DNA from: DASYAN01 sp963727755
Lineage (GTDB): Bacteria; Chloroflexota; Ktedonobacteria; Ktedonobacterales; Ktedonobacteraceae
Assembly (NCBI GenBank): GCA_963727755.1
Contig: CAVSHN010000015.1
Span: 124,001 to 188,000 of the forward strand
Reading direction: 5' to 3'
Length of the DNA: 64,000 bases
The notes below the pieces were generated by a model that did not search any database, was not told the origin of the DNA, and saw nothing but the letters and a program-made list of their open reading frames with translations. The translations under genes and the position numbers were made by a program. How positions within the stretch are numbered: position 1 is the first letter of the stretch; every line of letters begins with the position of its first letter. This document shows positions 49,832 through 60,425 of the stretch, piece by piece.

Positions 49832-51760
49832 GTATTCGAGCCTTCTTATACAGCCTCTAAGGCCCCTCCCTCCCTCTCACTCCTCCCCTCAATATCCCCT
49901 TCAGCACTCAGCAAGACATCACGCAACTCATCCAGTAAGGCAGGGTCTGGCGACTCCCACAAGCCTCGTTCATGGGCTTCAAATAAGCGTGTCACGATGT
50001 CGCGTAACGCCCAGGGATTGCTCTGACGCAGAAATTGCTGTGTCTGCTCTTCGAGCGCATAAGCGTGTGATACCTGCTCATACATCCAATCTTCCATCAC
50101 CTCAGATGTGGCATCATAGCCAAAGAGATAATCCATCGTCGCAGTCAGTTCCAGGCCACCTTTGTAACCATGCTGACGCATAGCTGCTAACCACTTCGGA
50201 TTGATGACCCGCGAACGGAAAACGCGTAGTGTCTCTTCCTTCAGATCGCGCATCTGGACGCGTTCAGGATCGGCACTATCGCCAATGTAGCGACAGGGTG
50301 TCTTGCCACTTAGTGCATGAATGGTTGCGATCATACCGCCGTGAAACTGGAAGTAATCGTCAGAGTCGAACAGGTCATGCTCGCGGTTATCCTGGTTCTT
50401 GGCGGCAACTGTGACGCGGGTCAGGACGTTGCGAAAGGCTGAGCGGGCATCGGTGCCAAATGTTGCGCAGAGTATAGGCATATCCCCCCCAGTTGACATA
50501 GGCCTCGGCAAAATCGGCGGTGCTTTGCCAATTGCGTTCGTCAATTAGGGGTAAGATGCCAGCGCCATAGGCACCGGGTTTGGAGCCAAAGATACGATAA
50601 GAGGCACGTTCAATACTTGCATTCGTCTCCTGACCAGCCTGTTTATAGTGCTCTATATCAGCCTGGATGTGTCGTCGGACAAAGTTTTGCTCCAGTGGCT
50701 CATCCAAGTTTGCTACCAGTTGAATTGCTTCATCGAGCATATTGATTAGATAAGGGAAAGCATCGCGAAAGAAACCAGAGATGCGACAAACTACATCAAT
50801 GCGCGGTCGCCCTAATTCGTGCAGCGGAATGGCTTCAATGCCGATCAAGCGTCAATTCTCGCGGTGCCATTGTGGACGCACGCCTAACAGTGCAAAGACT
50901 TGCGCAATATCATCTCCCTGCGTGCGCAATGCGCTGGTCCCCCAAATGCTCAATCCCACACTTTCGGGATACTGCCCAGTCTCCTTCAGGTAGCGATCAA
51001 CCAGCGTCTTTGCTAACTGTGTGCCAACCTCCCAAGCGGATTGACTTGGTAACGCTCTAGGGTCCAAGCTATAGAAATTCCGTCCTGTAGGAAGTACATG
51101 TACCATTCCACGCGTTGGCGAACCGCTTGGACCTGCTGGAATATATTGACCATCTAGCGCCTGTAATATATTGCGTACCTCATCGCCCGTATGTGATAGA
51201 CGCGGCATGATTTCGGCGCAGACGAAGGTTAATACATTACGAATCTCAGAAATATCGCCAGGAGCTGTAGATAGCTGTGTCTGTATAATATCCTCAACGG
51301 CTCTTGGATTGAACTCTTGCTCCTGCAATCTTACAAGCAATTGATGACAAAATACCTCAGTAGTTTCTATAGCATCAGAAGCACTGATCAAATCTTTCTT
51401 AGACGTATGACTTTCACCTTCATTACTTAGATGTAGCCATGCCAATTGCTCTTGTTCCTGAGTTATCAGGCGGCGTCCGGGCGTATCGAGCAGGGACAAG
51501 AATGAGAGATGGCATGCTCTAGCAACAGCTTCGCGAATACTCGGTGTAGCAAGATTGGGCAAGCGGCAGAGGCTAAAGAGCAGATCAGTTAATTGCTCGT
51601 CTGAGGGGAGCTGGCCTAGGATGTGGAGTCCACCGCGAATCTGTGCGCCTGTTAATTCGCACAGGTAGCCATCGATATCTTCCAGCAGGTGAGCAAAATC
51701 TTTTCCTCGCATCTCGCTCAGCGTGACAGGTGTACCATGTTCTGTTAATGTCTCGTCCCA

Positions 51761-52114
<354 letters not shown>

Positions 52115-53474
52115 GGCCATAGCTCTCAAGTCAGCATCGAGATGTGCTTTGACCATGATGTCCCAGATTTGGCGTTGCAGTGCGGGTAATTTACCTGGAT
52201 CGAGGGCTTCAACCTGATAATATTCATCAACCATCTGTGCCAGTTCGGCCAGTTCTCCATAGGCACCTGCGCTAGTCATAGGTGGAACCAGATGATCGAC
52301 AATGGTAGCATGGATGCGCCTTTTGGCCTGTACTCCTTCACCGGGATTGTTAATAATGAAGGGGTAGATGATAGGCAGATCAGCAAGTAATTGATCGGGA
52401 TAGCACTGCTCGGAGAGGCCTACACTTTTACCGGGTAGCCATTCCAGTGTGCCATGTTTGCCCAAGTGGATGATCGCGTCGGCATTCCAGCCCTGTGGAT
52501 CACGTATCCAGCGATAGAGAGCGTGATAATTATGTGTTGGTGGTAAGTCAGGGACGTGATAAATTGCGTTGGGGTCCATGCCGTAACCTCGCGGAGGTTG
52601 CAGTGCGACGAAGATGTTACCGAGTGCCAGGCCTGCGAGGGCGATAGCATTATCATGCACATAGGCCTCTCCGGGTGGTCTTCCCCAACGATCCTGTATC
52701 CCTTGCTGATTACATATGGGCAGATCAGCGAACCAGTGTGCATACAGCTTATCTGGCACATGGGCAGCTGCCTGAGCCAGTTGTTCTTCGGTGAGCAGCT
52801 CTGTATCATATGAGCAACGATCAATCAGAGCGTGAATCAACTCATCACCGCTTGCTGGCATATCTTCAATGTGATAGCCTGTTGCGTGCATCGCCTCTAG
52901 TAGGAACATCAGAGAGGCAGGTGCATCAAGCCCTACAGCATTGCCGATACGAGCGGCCTTCCCGGGCAAGTTAGTCAGGATAATGGCAATCCGTTTCTCG
53001 GCATTTGGTTTACGCCGCAGGATAGCAAAACGTAGCGCAAGCTCAACAGCACGTTCGATGCGCTCCTGAACTGGACGATAGCGAACGATACGAGTTGTGG
53101 AATGTACGGAAGAGGCAGCGGATATAAAATTTTGCTGTTTTTGTTGATTATTATCTATCGTTTCTTTGAATGAGATTGGGACAGTGATGATACGTCCATC
53201 AAACTCTGGCAGTGCAACATTCATTGCGGTATCAAGAGGCGAAAGACCACGTGCAGAAAGTTTCCATTGTTCATAGCTGCTACCAGCCACAATAGCTTGA
53301 AGAATGGGTACTTTAAGTGAGATAAAACTGGAGGCGTCCCACATGCTATCTTGCGTATTATGGGGAGCAACACCTCCCAGAGCAAAGCTCATAGTAGTAA
53401 TAATCACATCAACCGTCGTTTGTCCCTGCTCGTTAACGAAATAGGTCAATGCCGTGGGCAAGGGTGCATCCCGT

Positions 53475-53524
53475 TGGCAATTTATTGCCCGTGTTGTAGG
53501 GACCCGATTTATCGCGTCCGTGGG
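53475..53524. repeat. partial family-P2 repeat inside cobN
   Basis: GGCAATTTATTGCCCGTGTT and TAGGGACCCGATTTATCGCG match the right half of the element at 42322-42462 (GCAATTTATTGCCTG, GTAGGGGCCCGATTTATCGC) with few changes. It encodes about 17 residues (DAINRVPTTRAINCQRD) in a linker of CobN. Confidence 0.8.
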
Positions 53525-54231
53525 ATGGGTGTTGGCGTCTCCATCAATCTCCTTAAGCGATTGAGCAAAAACCGGAATGGCATTAGCCCCATGTGCCTCA
53601 ATGGCATGTATCAGGCTATCCACAAAGTCCGTGTTGCCTGAGAGGTAGTGGGCTCAATAAAACAAAATGCCGATGGTAGGGTGATTTGGCCTGTGTTGTG
53701 AGCATAATTCTGCCAGATTGATCCCGTGTCGACCGGGGTAATACACGCCGTGTCGTGGTTGTGGCACAGGTGGATCAAAGCCAAATCCTGTGGTCAGTAA
53801 GTGATCGCTCAGGAAGCGCAGACAATGCTCATAGTTCGCTACTCCGCCCGATTGCAGATAGGCCAGAGCTTGATGGGCAACGGGTACAGCAACGGTTGAA
53901 GATGCCATTAATTCAGGGTCAAGGGCATCGGTACCAGGCAAGCAGAGCAGCCATTTCTTCTCCTGTTGGGCCCAGGTAAGCAGGCGCTCTATGCCATAGG
54001 CGAAGCTTGCGCGTCCACCTAGCAATCGCACAATCACCATTTCTACTTGTGGGAGGGTGAGATTCAGGAAACTATCAATATCGCCTTGTGTCTGTAGATG
54101 CGCAGGATTTGCAACTCGCACCTCTGGGAAATTTGTGGGGAGATGTGCTGTTGCCGCATGCAGAGTAAGCAAATCGGTGTCAGCATGGGAGAGAAAAAGA
54201 AGTGCAGGATGCGTTTTGGCTCGTAATGGCA

Positions 54232-54894
54232 TTAAAACTCAATCCCCTTCTGTGCCCGCACCCCCTCCAATTTATAGGGATGTTTGATCTCACGCATCTC
54301 AGTTACTAGATCTGCATAATCAATCAACTCTTCAGGAGCATCGCGTCCGGTGATAACCACATGCAACTGGGGATCACGCTGCCGCAAAGTCGTGAGTACT
54401 TCTTCAATGTCGAGCCAGCCATACTTGAGTGCGTAGGTAATCTCGTCCAAGATCACGACGTCATAGAGGCCGCTCTCGATCTTTTCGCGACATTGTTGCC
54501 AGCAGGCCTGAGCGAGTACGCGATCCTGTTCAATATTCTCGCTCATCCAGGTGAAGCCTTGCCCGAGCGGAGTTATCTCAACTCCCATGCGTTGAGCTGC
54601 CCGAATCTCTCCCCATTTGCCTGTCTTGGCCTTTAAGAACTGCAACATAACGACACGAAAGTCCTGTCCCCAGCTGCGCATTAGCAGGCCGAGGGCCGCT
54701 GTAGTCTTGCCTTTGCCGTTCCCTGTATTGACGATGACTAACCCTTTGCGACCAGCTTTACTACGGGCCCGTGCCTCCGCCTGTTCCTGGCGTATACGTG
54801 CTCGTCCTTCATCGCTCAGCTCATCAATCTCTTCCTTGGGGGATGCATGAGAATAGACATTTGTTATTGAATGATCTTCGTTCATGTTACGCAT
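54232..54894 (-). CDS. cobO: cob(I)yrinic acid a,c-diamide adenosyltransferase
   Basis: 220 residues. CobO/BtuR/CobA-type: P-loop GNGKGKTTAALGLLMRSWGQ, followed by VVMLQFLKAKTGKWGE, VVILDEITYALKYGW (Walker-B-like) and LHVVITGRDAPEELIDYADL, closing with EMREIKHPYKLEGVRAQKGI. It transfers the adenosyl group of ATP to cobalt in corrinoids. An N-terminal Arg/Glu/Ala-rich helix (RARIRQEQAEARARSKAGRK) precedes the P-loop. ATG 54894 or 54885. It overlaps the cobN start by one base, so the two are translationally coupled and form a small cobalamin operon. Confidence 0.92.
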   Translation of the reverse strand: MRNMNEDHSITNVYSHASPKEEIDELSDEGRARIRQEQAEARARSKAGRKGLVIVNTGNGKGKTTAALGLLMRSWGQDFRVVMLQFLKAKTGKWGEIRAAQRMGVEITPLGQGFTWMSENIEQDRVLAQACWQQCREKIESGLYDVVILDEITYALKYGWLDIEEVLTTLRQRDPQLHVVITGRDAPEELIDYADLVTEMREIKHPYKLEGVRAQKGIEF

Positions 54895-54946
54895 TTATCC
54901 TGTGGAGGTCCTTCTTCCTTAGCTTTTTCTGACCAAAAGAGGATTT

Positions 54947-55372
54947 TCAATCCTTTAGAGAGTCTATGAGCTTGATTGTCTTTTCAGCTTCATCGATTAT
55001 TGCCTTGACAGAGTCAACTTTTCTGAATGCATGTTTTTTAGAAAAGTTGATGTAATCAGCTCTATGACGATCACTTTTTAGTAGATTCAGTCTCTGCCCT
55101 ATCTCATCCCATTCGGGATGAGCAGGGTTAGTGATAAATCTATCAATGATAATCTGATGTGTTCCCTTTCTACTAGTTTTTATTTCTTGCTCGGTAGGAT
55201 ATTCTCCCACTTGCTTCAGATAATCACAAGTAGCATGAAAGGCAGCATAATATGCCCTGCTTATAGCAGATCTAAGCATAGCTTCCTTCCTGGTTATTTT
55301 CTCTTTTGGCATACTCTCTGCTAGTGAAAGCAAGTCTCTTGCTAGCCAATAATATTCTTGCCAATCAAACAT
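54947..55372 (-). CDS. HEPN domain protein
   Basis: 141 residues, all-helical. The family pattern LRSAISRAYYAAFHATCDYL is present and a later LKSDRHRADY provides the R-x-x-x-Y/H-like motif seen in HEPN RNases and nucleotidyltransferase partners. Begins three bases after the stop of the preceding gene (55376-55732), so they form a two-gene operon. Such pairs, common in cyanobacteria and Chloroflexota, are often treated as putative toxin-antitoxin systems; activity is not shown here. Confidence 0.7.
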   Translation of the reverse strand: MFDWQEYYWLARDLLSLAESMPKEKITRKEAMLRSAISRAYYAAFHATCDYLKQVGEYPTEQEIKTSRKGTHQIIIDRFITNPAHPEWDEIGQRLNLLKSDRHRADYINFSKKHAFRKVDSVKAIIDEAEKTIKLIDSLKD

Positions 55373-55375
55373 TCT

Positions 55376-55732
55376 CTAATCTAAACCCACTGTAATAAGA
55401 TGTTTTGCATCTTTTGATATTTTTTGCCATATTTCTTTGCGGAAATATGAAAACATCTCTTTTGTCTCTTCTGTTATGTCATCCGTTTCAATATATGCTG
55501 CAAGGGTACCACTATCTAACGATCCTGTCTCGCTTATATAATACAGAGTCATAGGCCAGTCTTTAAAGTACTGATATTTTGTTTCGTAGACTGTGTTTAA
55601 ATCACCTATTAAGGATGGATGGTCCTTCAGGAAGGTAGATACTTCATTCGTTTGGACGAAATCGTACCGCATCTTTAAGTGTTCGACGGCGTTGTCAATA
55701 GGAAAATGATGTTCTTGTTCGGTTTTGCCCAT
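55376..55732 (-). CDS. small partner protein of the HEPN gene
   Basis: 118 residues. STFLKDHPSLIGDLNTVYET, then YFKDWPMTLYYISETGSLDS, AAYIETDDITEETKEMFSYF, closing KHLITVGLD. The order (helix, then E/D-rich beta strands, then a WW-like helix region and LIxxxxD end) is one I recognise from uncharacterised proteins found directly before HEPN proteins. It may be the antitoxin or a regulator of the pair. No nucleotidyltransferase GS-x10-DxD motif is visible, so it is not MNT. Confidence 0.55.
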   Translation of the reverse strand: MGKTEQEHHFPIDNAVEHLKMRYDFVQTNEVSTFLKDHPSLIGDLNTVYETKYQYFKDWPMTLYYISETGSLDSGTLAAYIETDDITEETKEMFSYFRKEIWQKISKDAKHLITVGLD

Positions 55733-55915
55733 TTGGAACTCTCTTTCATATTAGCTATTCAACTGCTTACCGTGTTTAAATCTTTTACACCCAACACTGT
55801 TATTTTAGCCTGCAGACAGTTTGGTTGTCAAGCTTGGTCGACCTCAGAGGCTTATAGTTGCCTTCATTTTTTATTTTTCTGACTTTCTGGTGTGGCTCTA
55901 GTTGGCAAAAGCAAG

Positions 55916-55975
55916 GGAGGTATTGCCGGGGGAAATGCTGAGCATGGGGACACTCAACATTTTGGCAATATCTCC
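55916..55975. repeat. 60-bp imperfect palindrome
   Basis: GGAGGTATTGCC...AAATGCTGAG and CTCAACATTTTGGCAATATCTCC pair with a few bulges, in the 450-base divergent region 55733-56186. It could be a MITE remnant or a small hairpin RNA or operator. Nothing else is recognised there. Confidence 0.5.
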
Positions 55976-56186
55976 TAGTAATAGTGTACGCAAAACAAAT
56001 AGTTTTGTTGGTCGGATGCTCTCACCAAATGTGCAAATTTTTGATTATTATCTATTGCATTACTAATGCGAGTAGGCAGCTTTCGGGCAACTGAATTGAG
56101 GGGTACCACAGCCTTTGACTTATCGCGTATAATTGGGGGAATATGGCGTCTATATTGCCAAATAATCTCGAAGAAGAGAACAGAAT

Positions 56187-58151
56187 ATGCCACGAAAACA
56201 AAAAAAAGATCACCCGATTGATGACCTAGAACCATCTGCCCACAATCTTACTCAGAGCCTAGAACAAGGGGCTCTTACACCTCAGCTAGGCATCACACAA
56301 CTAGGACGTGACGAATTGCTCGATTCTAGGCACATGCATCACACTACCATCATGCAATCGTTTGAGCAAGGAGAGAAATATCACGAGGCAGGCAAGCGAG
56401 ACGTCGAACTCTACATCCGCACCTACAATACCCTACTACTGAGTTCGGTAGAGACCAGTTTGAAGGCCCTCGTACAAGCTCACTACAATATCAATTCCAG
56501 CCTGCACTCAGATGCCCGTAAGCCTTACCCAGACATGTCTGCGTTCATTTATAGTGTACTGCGCCTACCTACCGCGATTAATCAATGCAGTCTTGTCCTT
56601 TTGGGCCAATCCGAAGAGTTTTTCCTGCAGCAGGGATTTCACATGGACCGCTGGCAATCAGTAACAGCCTCGGCCAGACGCCGTAGATGGTTTTATGATG
56701 GCAAGCAGACATTGGCTGTCTATATTACTAGCGTGAGCGACACCGATGATATCGTGCCTGTCCTGGTCGCGTTCCAGATCGAATGGAACAAAATCTTTTA
56801 CCTGCTCAATCAGGATGCTACCACCATGCAATTACTGGAAACACCTGTAAATCGTAATACGCCCGTCTTTGCCGAGATTAGTAAGGTGTTGTGCCAGCGC
56901 CTGCATATCGCAGCCGATGATTGGCGACGCCTAGGAGTCATTTGGGGAGATGATCTATGGGAGAAGTTACGTGAAATTGGTACGTCACGTAAGAGCTTTA
57001 ATTTACGTATGCTTGGTGGTTCCCATGTAGGCTACGTCAAAGCTACCCGTAAATGGTGGACCCCTGTCAATTCTCTGCTCAACACGCTGGGCGAGGCAGA
57101 GCGTCCTGTCTACTTTGTCTCTAGCAACACACACAGTCTGGTCAACTTGCTCTCCGGTTTCATGCTTAGACATGAGCAGGAGTTGGTCGATTTTGCCTTG
57201 CGTGGGTCCGACTCGTACCTAGCAACAGAGTGTCGTAAGTTGCAACAGGGTCTGGTACCTAGCAATTGGCAGAACTTTCTTTACTTCACGGCACGCGAAT
57301 GGACATCCACGCCAGCTGGCAAAGATGCTATCCACACCCGTATTCAAGAGGCTCAGCAACGTGGCATCTGGCATGTCGAAGCACGCCATGAGTTAGAGAT
57401 TGATGCCCAGGTCTTCGAACTAGCAAAATTGCGGCCCGCTGAGATTGATCCGCGTTGCCACATGCCTCATCTGGACTTGCTGGCCAAGAGTGACGCCATC
57501 ATTCTCAACATCGATTACCCACTGGGTATGGCTGCCTATCGTATGTTGCGTGAAATCATGGAAAACCAATCCCAGATTCGGGGTATCTACATCCTGGGCA
57601 AAGCTGCCACACTCAATGGCAGCATCGGCGACGTCATGATCTCCAACACGGTCATGGATGAACATAGCCAGAATACCTACTGGTTGGATAATGCATTCCA
57701 AGCACGAAATATGCAATCGCACCTCATATATGGATCAGTGCTCGATAACCAAAAAGCTGTATCCGCCAAAGGTACCTACTTGCAGAATCGTCAATACCTG
57801 GATTTCTTCTACCTGGCCAACTATACTGTCGTCGAGATGGAGAGCGGCCCCTACCTCAATGCAATCTACGAGGACCAGTACTTGACTCGCTATCCTGTCG
57901 GCGAGAACATCAACTTCATGCGTCTACCCTACGAAGTGGGTATACTACACTATGCCTCAGATACACCTTACACACGCGGCAAAAACCTTGGAGCTGGTAG
58001 CCTCTCTTACTTTGGCATGGACTCGACCTATGCTTGTAGTGTTGCCATCGTACGCCGTATCCTCGAATGTGAGATTCGTTCCTTGCAAAGCCGTGTGACC
58101 CATCCATTGGAAGACGGATCGCAGAATGTGACTACCCAGATATCTGGGTAG
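56187..58151 (+). CDS. large uncharacterised protein with nucleoside-phosphorylase-like C-terminal domain
   Basis: 654 residues, intact. The N-terminal two thirds (about 1-400) are mixed alpha/beta with no motif I can name (RTYNTLLLSSVETSLKALVQ, VIWGDDLWEKL). The C-terminal part (about 420-640) resembles the purine nucleoside phosphorylase/nucleosidase fold: RGIYILGKAATLNGSIGDVM, then VVEMESGPYLNAIYED, where the MES/ME-G pattern matches the ribose-binding Met-Glu of that family, and FGMDSTYACSVAIVRRIL. It may act on a nucleoside or nucleotide-like substrate, but phosphate-binding residues cannot be confirmed. Monocistronic, followed by a perfect palindrome. Confidence 0.6.
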   Translation: MPRKQKKDHPIDDLEPSAHNLTQSLEQGALTPQLGITQLGRDELLDSRHMHHTTIMQSFEQGEKYHEAGKRDVELYIRTYNTLLLSSVETSLKALVQAHYNINSSLHSDARKPYPDMSAFIYSVLRLPTAINQCSLVLLGQSEEFFLQQGFHMDRWQSVTASARRRRWFYDGKQTLAVYITSVSDTDDIVPVLVAFQIEWNKIFYLLNQDATTMQLLETPVNRNTPVFAEISKVLCQRLHIAADDWRRLGVIWGDDLWEKLREIGTSRKSFNLRMLGGSHVGYVKATRKWWTPVNSLLNTLGEAERPVYFVSSNTHSLVNLLSGFMLRHEQELVDFALRGSDSYLATECRKLQQGLVPSNWQNFLYFTAREWTSTPAGKDAIHTRIQEAQQRGIWHVEARHELEIDAQVFELAKLRPAEIDPRCHMPHLDLLAKSDAIILNIDYPLGMAAYRMLREIMENQSQIRGIYILGKAATLNGSIGDVMISNTVMDEHSQNTYWLDNAFQARNMQSHLIYGSVLDNQKAVSAKGTYLQNRQYLDFFYLANYTVVEMESGPYLNAIYEDQYLTRYPVGENINFMRLPYEVGILHYASDTPYTRGKNLGAGSLSYFGMDSTYACSVAIVRRILECEIRSLQSRVTHPLEDGSQNVTTQISG

Positions 58152-58155
58152 TCAC
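58128..58155. terminator. perfect 28-bp palindrome at the end of the 56187 gene
   Basis: GTGACTACCCAGAT paired exactly with ATCTGGGTAGTCAC, spanning the stop codon, followed by TCCTATGTTTGTTTTG. Likely transcription terminator. Confidence 0.6.
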
Positions 58156-58250
58156 TCCTATGTTTGTTTTGTCCATGCTAGCTCCCCTCTTTCTACAGAG
58201 AGTTGGTCTTTTTACATAGAGCTGATCTTTCTACGAAAAATTTTCTGACA

Positions 58251-58318
58251 ATGTCCCTTTTCGCGCCGAATTGTCCCCTTTTTCCCCTAGGAGAAGAGGT
58301 CATCCATTCAGTATACTT
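58251..58318 (+). promoter_or_regulatory. diverged TGTCCC-box module, copy E
   Basis: AATGTCCCTTTTCGCGCCG, AATTGTCCCCTTTTTCCCC, TAGGAGAAGAGG, ending GTATACTTTAG (TATACT 58312-58317). Similar order of boxes to copies A-D but clearly diverged; closest to 62865-62915. It may serve the GH5 gene 430 bases downstream. Confidence 0.45.
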
Positions 58319-58356
58319 TAGGCAACAAGGTGGAAAGTGCAAAGAGTGAGACCTAC

Positions 58357-58436
58357 AGCGGTTGTCAGAAAGATTGATCCCTGTATCTTCCCGTGAGTTC
58401 CTTTGTTCTGAGGGATCAAGACTTTGACGAATCGCT
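58357..58436. repeat. 80-bp palindromic repeat (family P1), intergenic copy
   Basis: AGCGGTTGTCAGAAAGATTG ... GGGATCAAGACTTTGACGAA then TCGCT; matches 38665-38744 along its length with about 12 changes. Confidence 0.75.
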
Positions 58437-58663
58437 GTATATGCCACTGCTTTGTATTTTCCATATCTTTAGAGGCAAGTTTGTAGATTGACAACCCTAG
58501 ACTCACGGTTCGCTCATTTTTTTGTCAAATCCGCTTGCGAAGCCGAATGCCATTGATGAGTATTCGCAATTTTCACACGAACAAACTGGCTTGTGCATTG
58601 GCTTCACAAGGAACTAGCGAACGGAGAGCCTAGATATTAGGTAAGTGAAAACTACCATCATAC

Positions 58664-58722
58664 AGCGGTTCGCCAAAGTCAGAATAGAGTGATACAAGGA
58701 AGCAATCTTTCTGATGACCGCT
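58664..58722. repeat. family P1 repeat, shortened copy in opposite orientation
   Basis: AGCGGTTCGCCAAAGTC at one end and CAATCTTTCTGATGACCGCT at the other are the two P1 ends; the middle is replaced. It lies just before the GH5 gene. Confidence 0.65.
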
Positions 58723-58748
58723 GTAGAAGTTTGCAGGGAGAGCTTGGT

Positions 58749-60301
58749 ATGCAGAAATCTCTTACTGACGTCCATTCATTCGGTTGCCTAGCACGATCTA
58801 TCGGCGTGCTTGTGCTGGCCCTCGGTATCATGTTCACTATGTTCCCGGGATTATTTGCCTTCCATCCAAAGTTGGCAACGGCGGATTCATGCAACGGGTA
58901 CTGGCATACCAGTGGTGCGAAACTGCTTGACTCCTGTGGCAATACAGTACATATCGCTGGGGTAAACTGGTTCGGCATGGAAACAGCGAATTATGCCCCC
59001 CATGGGCTCTGGTCGCGGGGCTACAAAGATATGCTCGACCAGATCAAGAGCCAGGGATTTCAACGCTATACGCTTGCCCTATTCTAATCAGTTCTTTGAC
59101 CCGGGGAGCACGCCCACCGGTATCGATTTCTCTAAGAACCCAGACCTGTGTTCTACATCTGCCTCAAGTGGTAACTGCTCACAGCCGCTGACTGGCCTCA
59201 AGATCATGGACAAGATCATTAACTATGCTGGGTCGATCGGCCTGAAAATCATCCTCGATCGGCACCGTCCAGACTTCGGGGGCGCAGTCTGCACTGTGGT
59301 ACACATCGCAATATCCAGAATCCCGCTGGATTTCGGACTGGACTATGCTTGCGAACCACTATCTGGGAAACACTGCGGTGATCGGCGCAGACCTGCATAA
59401 CGAGCCGCACAAACCTGCATGCTGGGGGTGCGGCGACCCAACACTCGACTGGCATCTGGCAGCTCAAAAAGCTGGCAATGCCATCTTGGGCGTTAATCCC
59501 CACTGGCTCATCTTTGTCGAGGGCGTGGAATGTTCTGATCAGAGCAGCTCGACGAGTGGCTCGACGGGTAGCCAGCAGTACCCTTGTGATTGGTGGGGTG
59601 GTAACCTGACGGGAGTGGCACAACATCCAGTGCAATTAAGTGTGCCCAACCAGTTGGTCTACAGTGCACACGATTATCCAGCCAGTCTCTTCCAGCAGCT
59701 CTGGTTCTCGGCCCCTAATTATCCAGCGAATCTGTCTGGCGTGTGGAAGCAGTTCTGGGGCTACATTCCGGCGAAAAATATAGCTCCTCTTTGGGTTGGG
59801 GAGTTTGGCTCGAAGCTGCAATCGACTTCTGATCAGCAGTGGCTCAAAGCGCTTGTCGACTATATAAAGACTAATAATCTTAGTTGGACGTTCTGGTCAT
59901 GGAATCCCAATTCGGGTGATACGGGAGGGATACTTGCGGATGATTGGAAAACAGTGAACACAGATAAGATGTCATATCTCCAGTCCATTCTCTCCTCTCC
60001 CTCAGGCTCACCCTCACTCTTAGACTCACCCCCATCCTCAGACTCATCAGACTTATCATCCTCAGACTCATCAGACTCATCATCTTCAGACTCATCATCT
60101 TCAGACTCATCATCTTCAGACTCATCATCTTCATATTCCTCATCATCTTCATACTCCTCAGACTACTCATCCTCATCATCTTCATATTCCTCATCCTCAT
60201 CATCTTCATACTCCTCAGACTACTCATCCTCATCCTCCTCCTCATCCTCATCCTACTCATCCTCATCCTCATCCTACTCATCCTCATCCTCATCCTCCTC
60301 A
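58749..60301 (+). pseudogene. secreted GH5 cellulase with Ser/Asp-rich tail, two frameshifts
   Basis: ATG 58749 follows GGGAGAG. Signal peptide or anchor LARSIGVLVLALGIMFTMFP, then a GH5 (beta/alpha)8 domain: HIAGVNWFGMETANYAPHGL, NAIRLPYSNQFFDPGS, IGLKIILDRHRPD, GADLHNEPHKPACWG (acid/base Glu in NEP), VYSAHDYPASLFQ and PLWVGEFGSKL (nucleophile Glu). The frame shifts near 59062 (one T too many in GGGATTTC) and near 59282 (after DFGG; the other frame reads QSALWYTSQYPESRW). The last 95 residues are almost only Ser, Asp and Tyr (SSDSSSSDSSSSYSSSS), probably a wall-spanning or linker tail with no following binding module. It would hydrolyse beta-1,4-glucan outside the cell if intact. Confidence 0.8.
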
Positions 60302-60303
60302 TA

Positions 60304-60372
60304 GTAGTTGCCAGACTTGATCCCTTGTGTCTCCCGTAAGTTGAGGGATCAAGACTTTGGCTAACCGCTACT
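60304..60372. repeat. family P1 palindromic repeat at the end of the GH5 gene
   Basis: AGTAGTTGCCAGACTTGATC ... AGGGATCAAGACTTTGGCTA then ACCGCTACT. It directly follows the GH5 stop codon; its inner inverted pair can act as a hairpin. Confidence 0.65.
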
Positions 60373-60387
60373 AGATGAGAAACCAGC

Positions 60388-60425
60388 ATTGGTGAAACAC
60401 AGTTTATTCCTCGTGTTTCACCAAT
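60388..60425. repeat. 13-bp perfect inverted repeat with parS-like half-sites at the parB end
   Basis: ATTGGTGAAACAC (60388-60400) and GTGTTTCACCAAT (60413-60425) around a 12-base loop, overlapping the parB stop. The GTGAAACA/TGTTTCAC halves are those of parS but in reversed order and spaced. No T-tract follows on the minus strand. Confidence 0.6.

Noticed and set aside
54895..54946. Cobalamin riboswitch upstream of cobO-cobN
   Set aside because: Only about 50 bases separate cobO from the HEPN gene and no conserved B12-box-like sequence was seen; a riboswitch inside the HEPN gene cannot be excluded by eye.
59880..60389. Met/Arg-rich ORF antisense to the GH5 tail
   Set aside because: Antisense of TCA/TCC serine repeats; no plausible protein.
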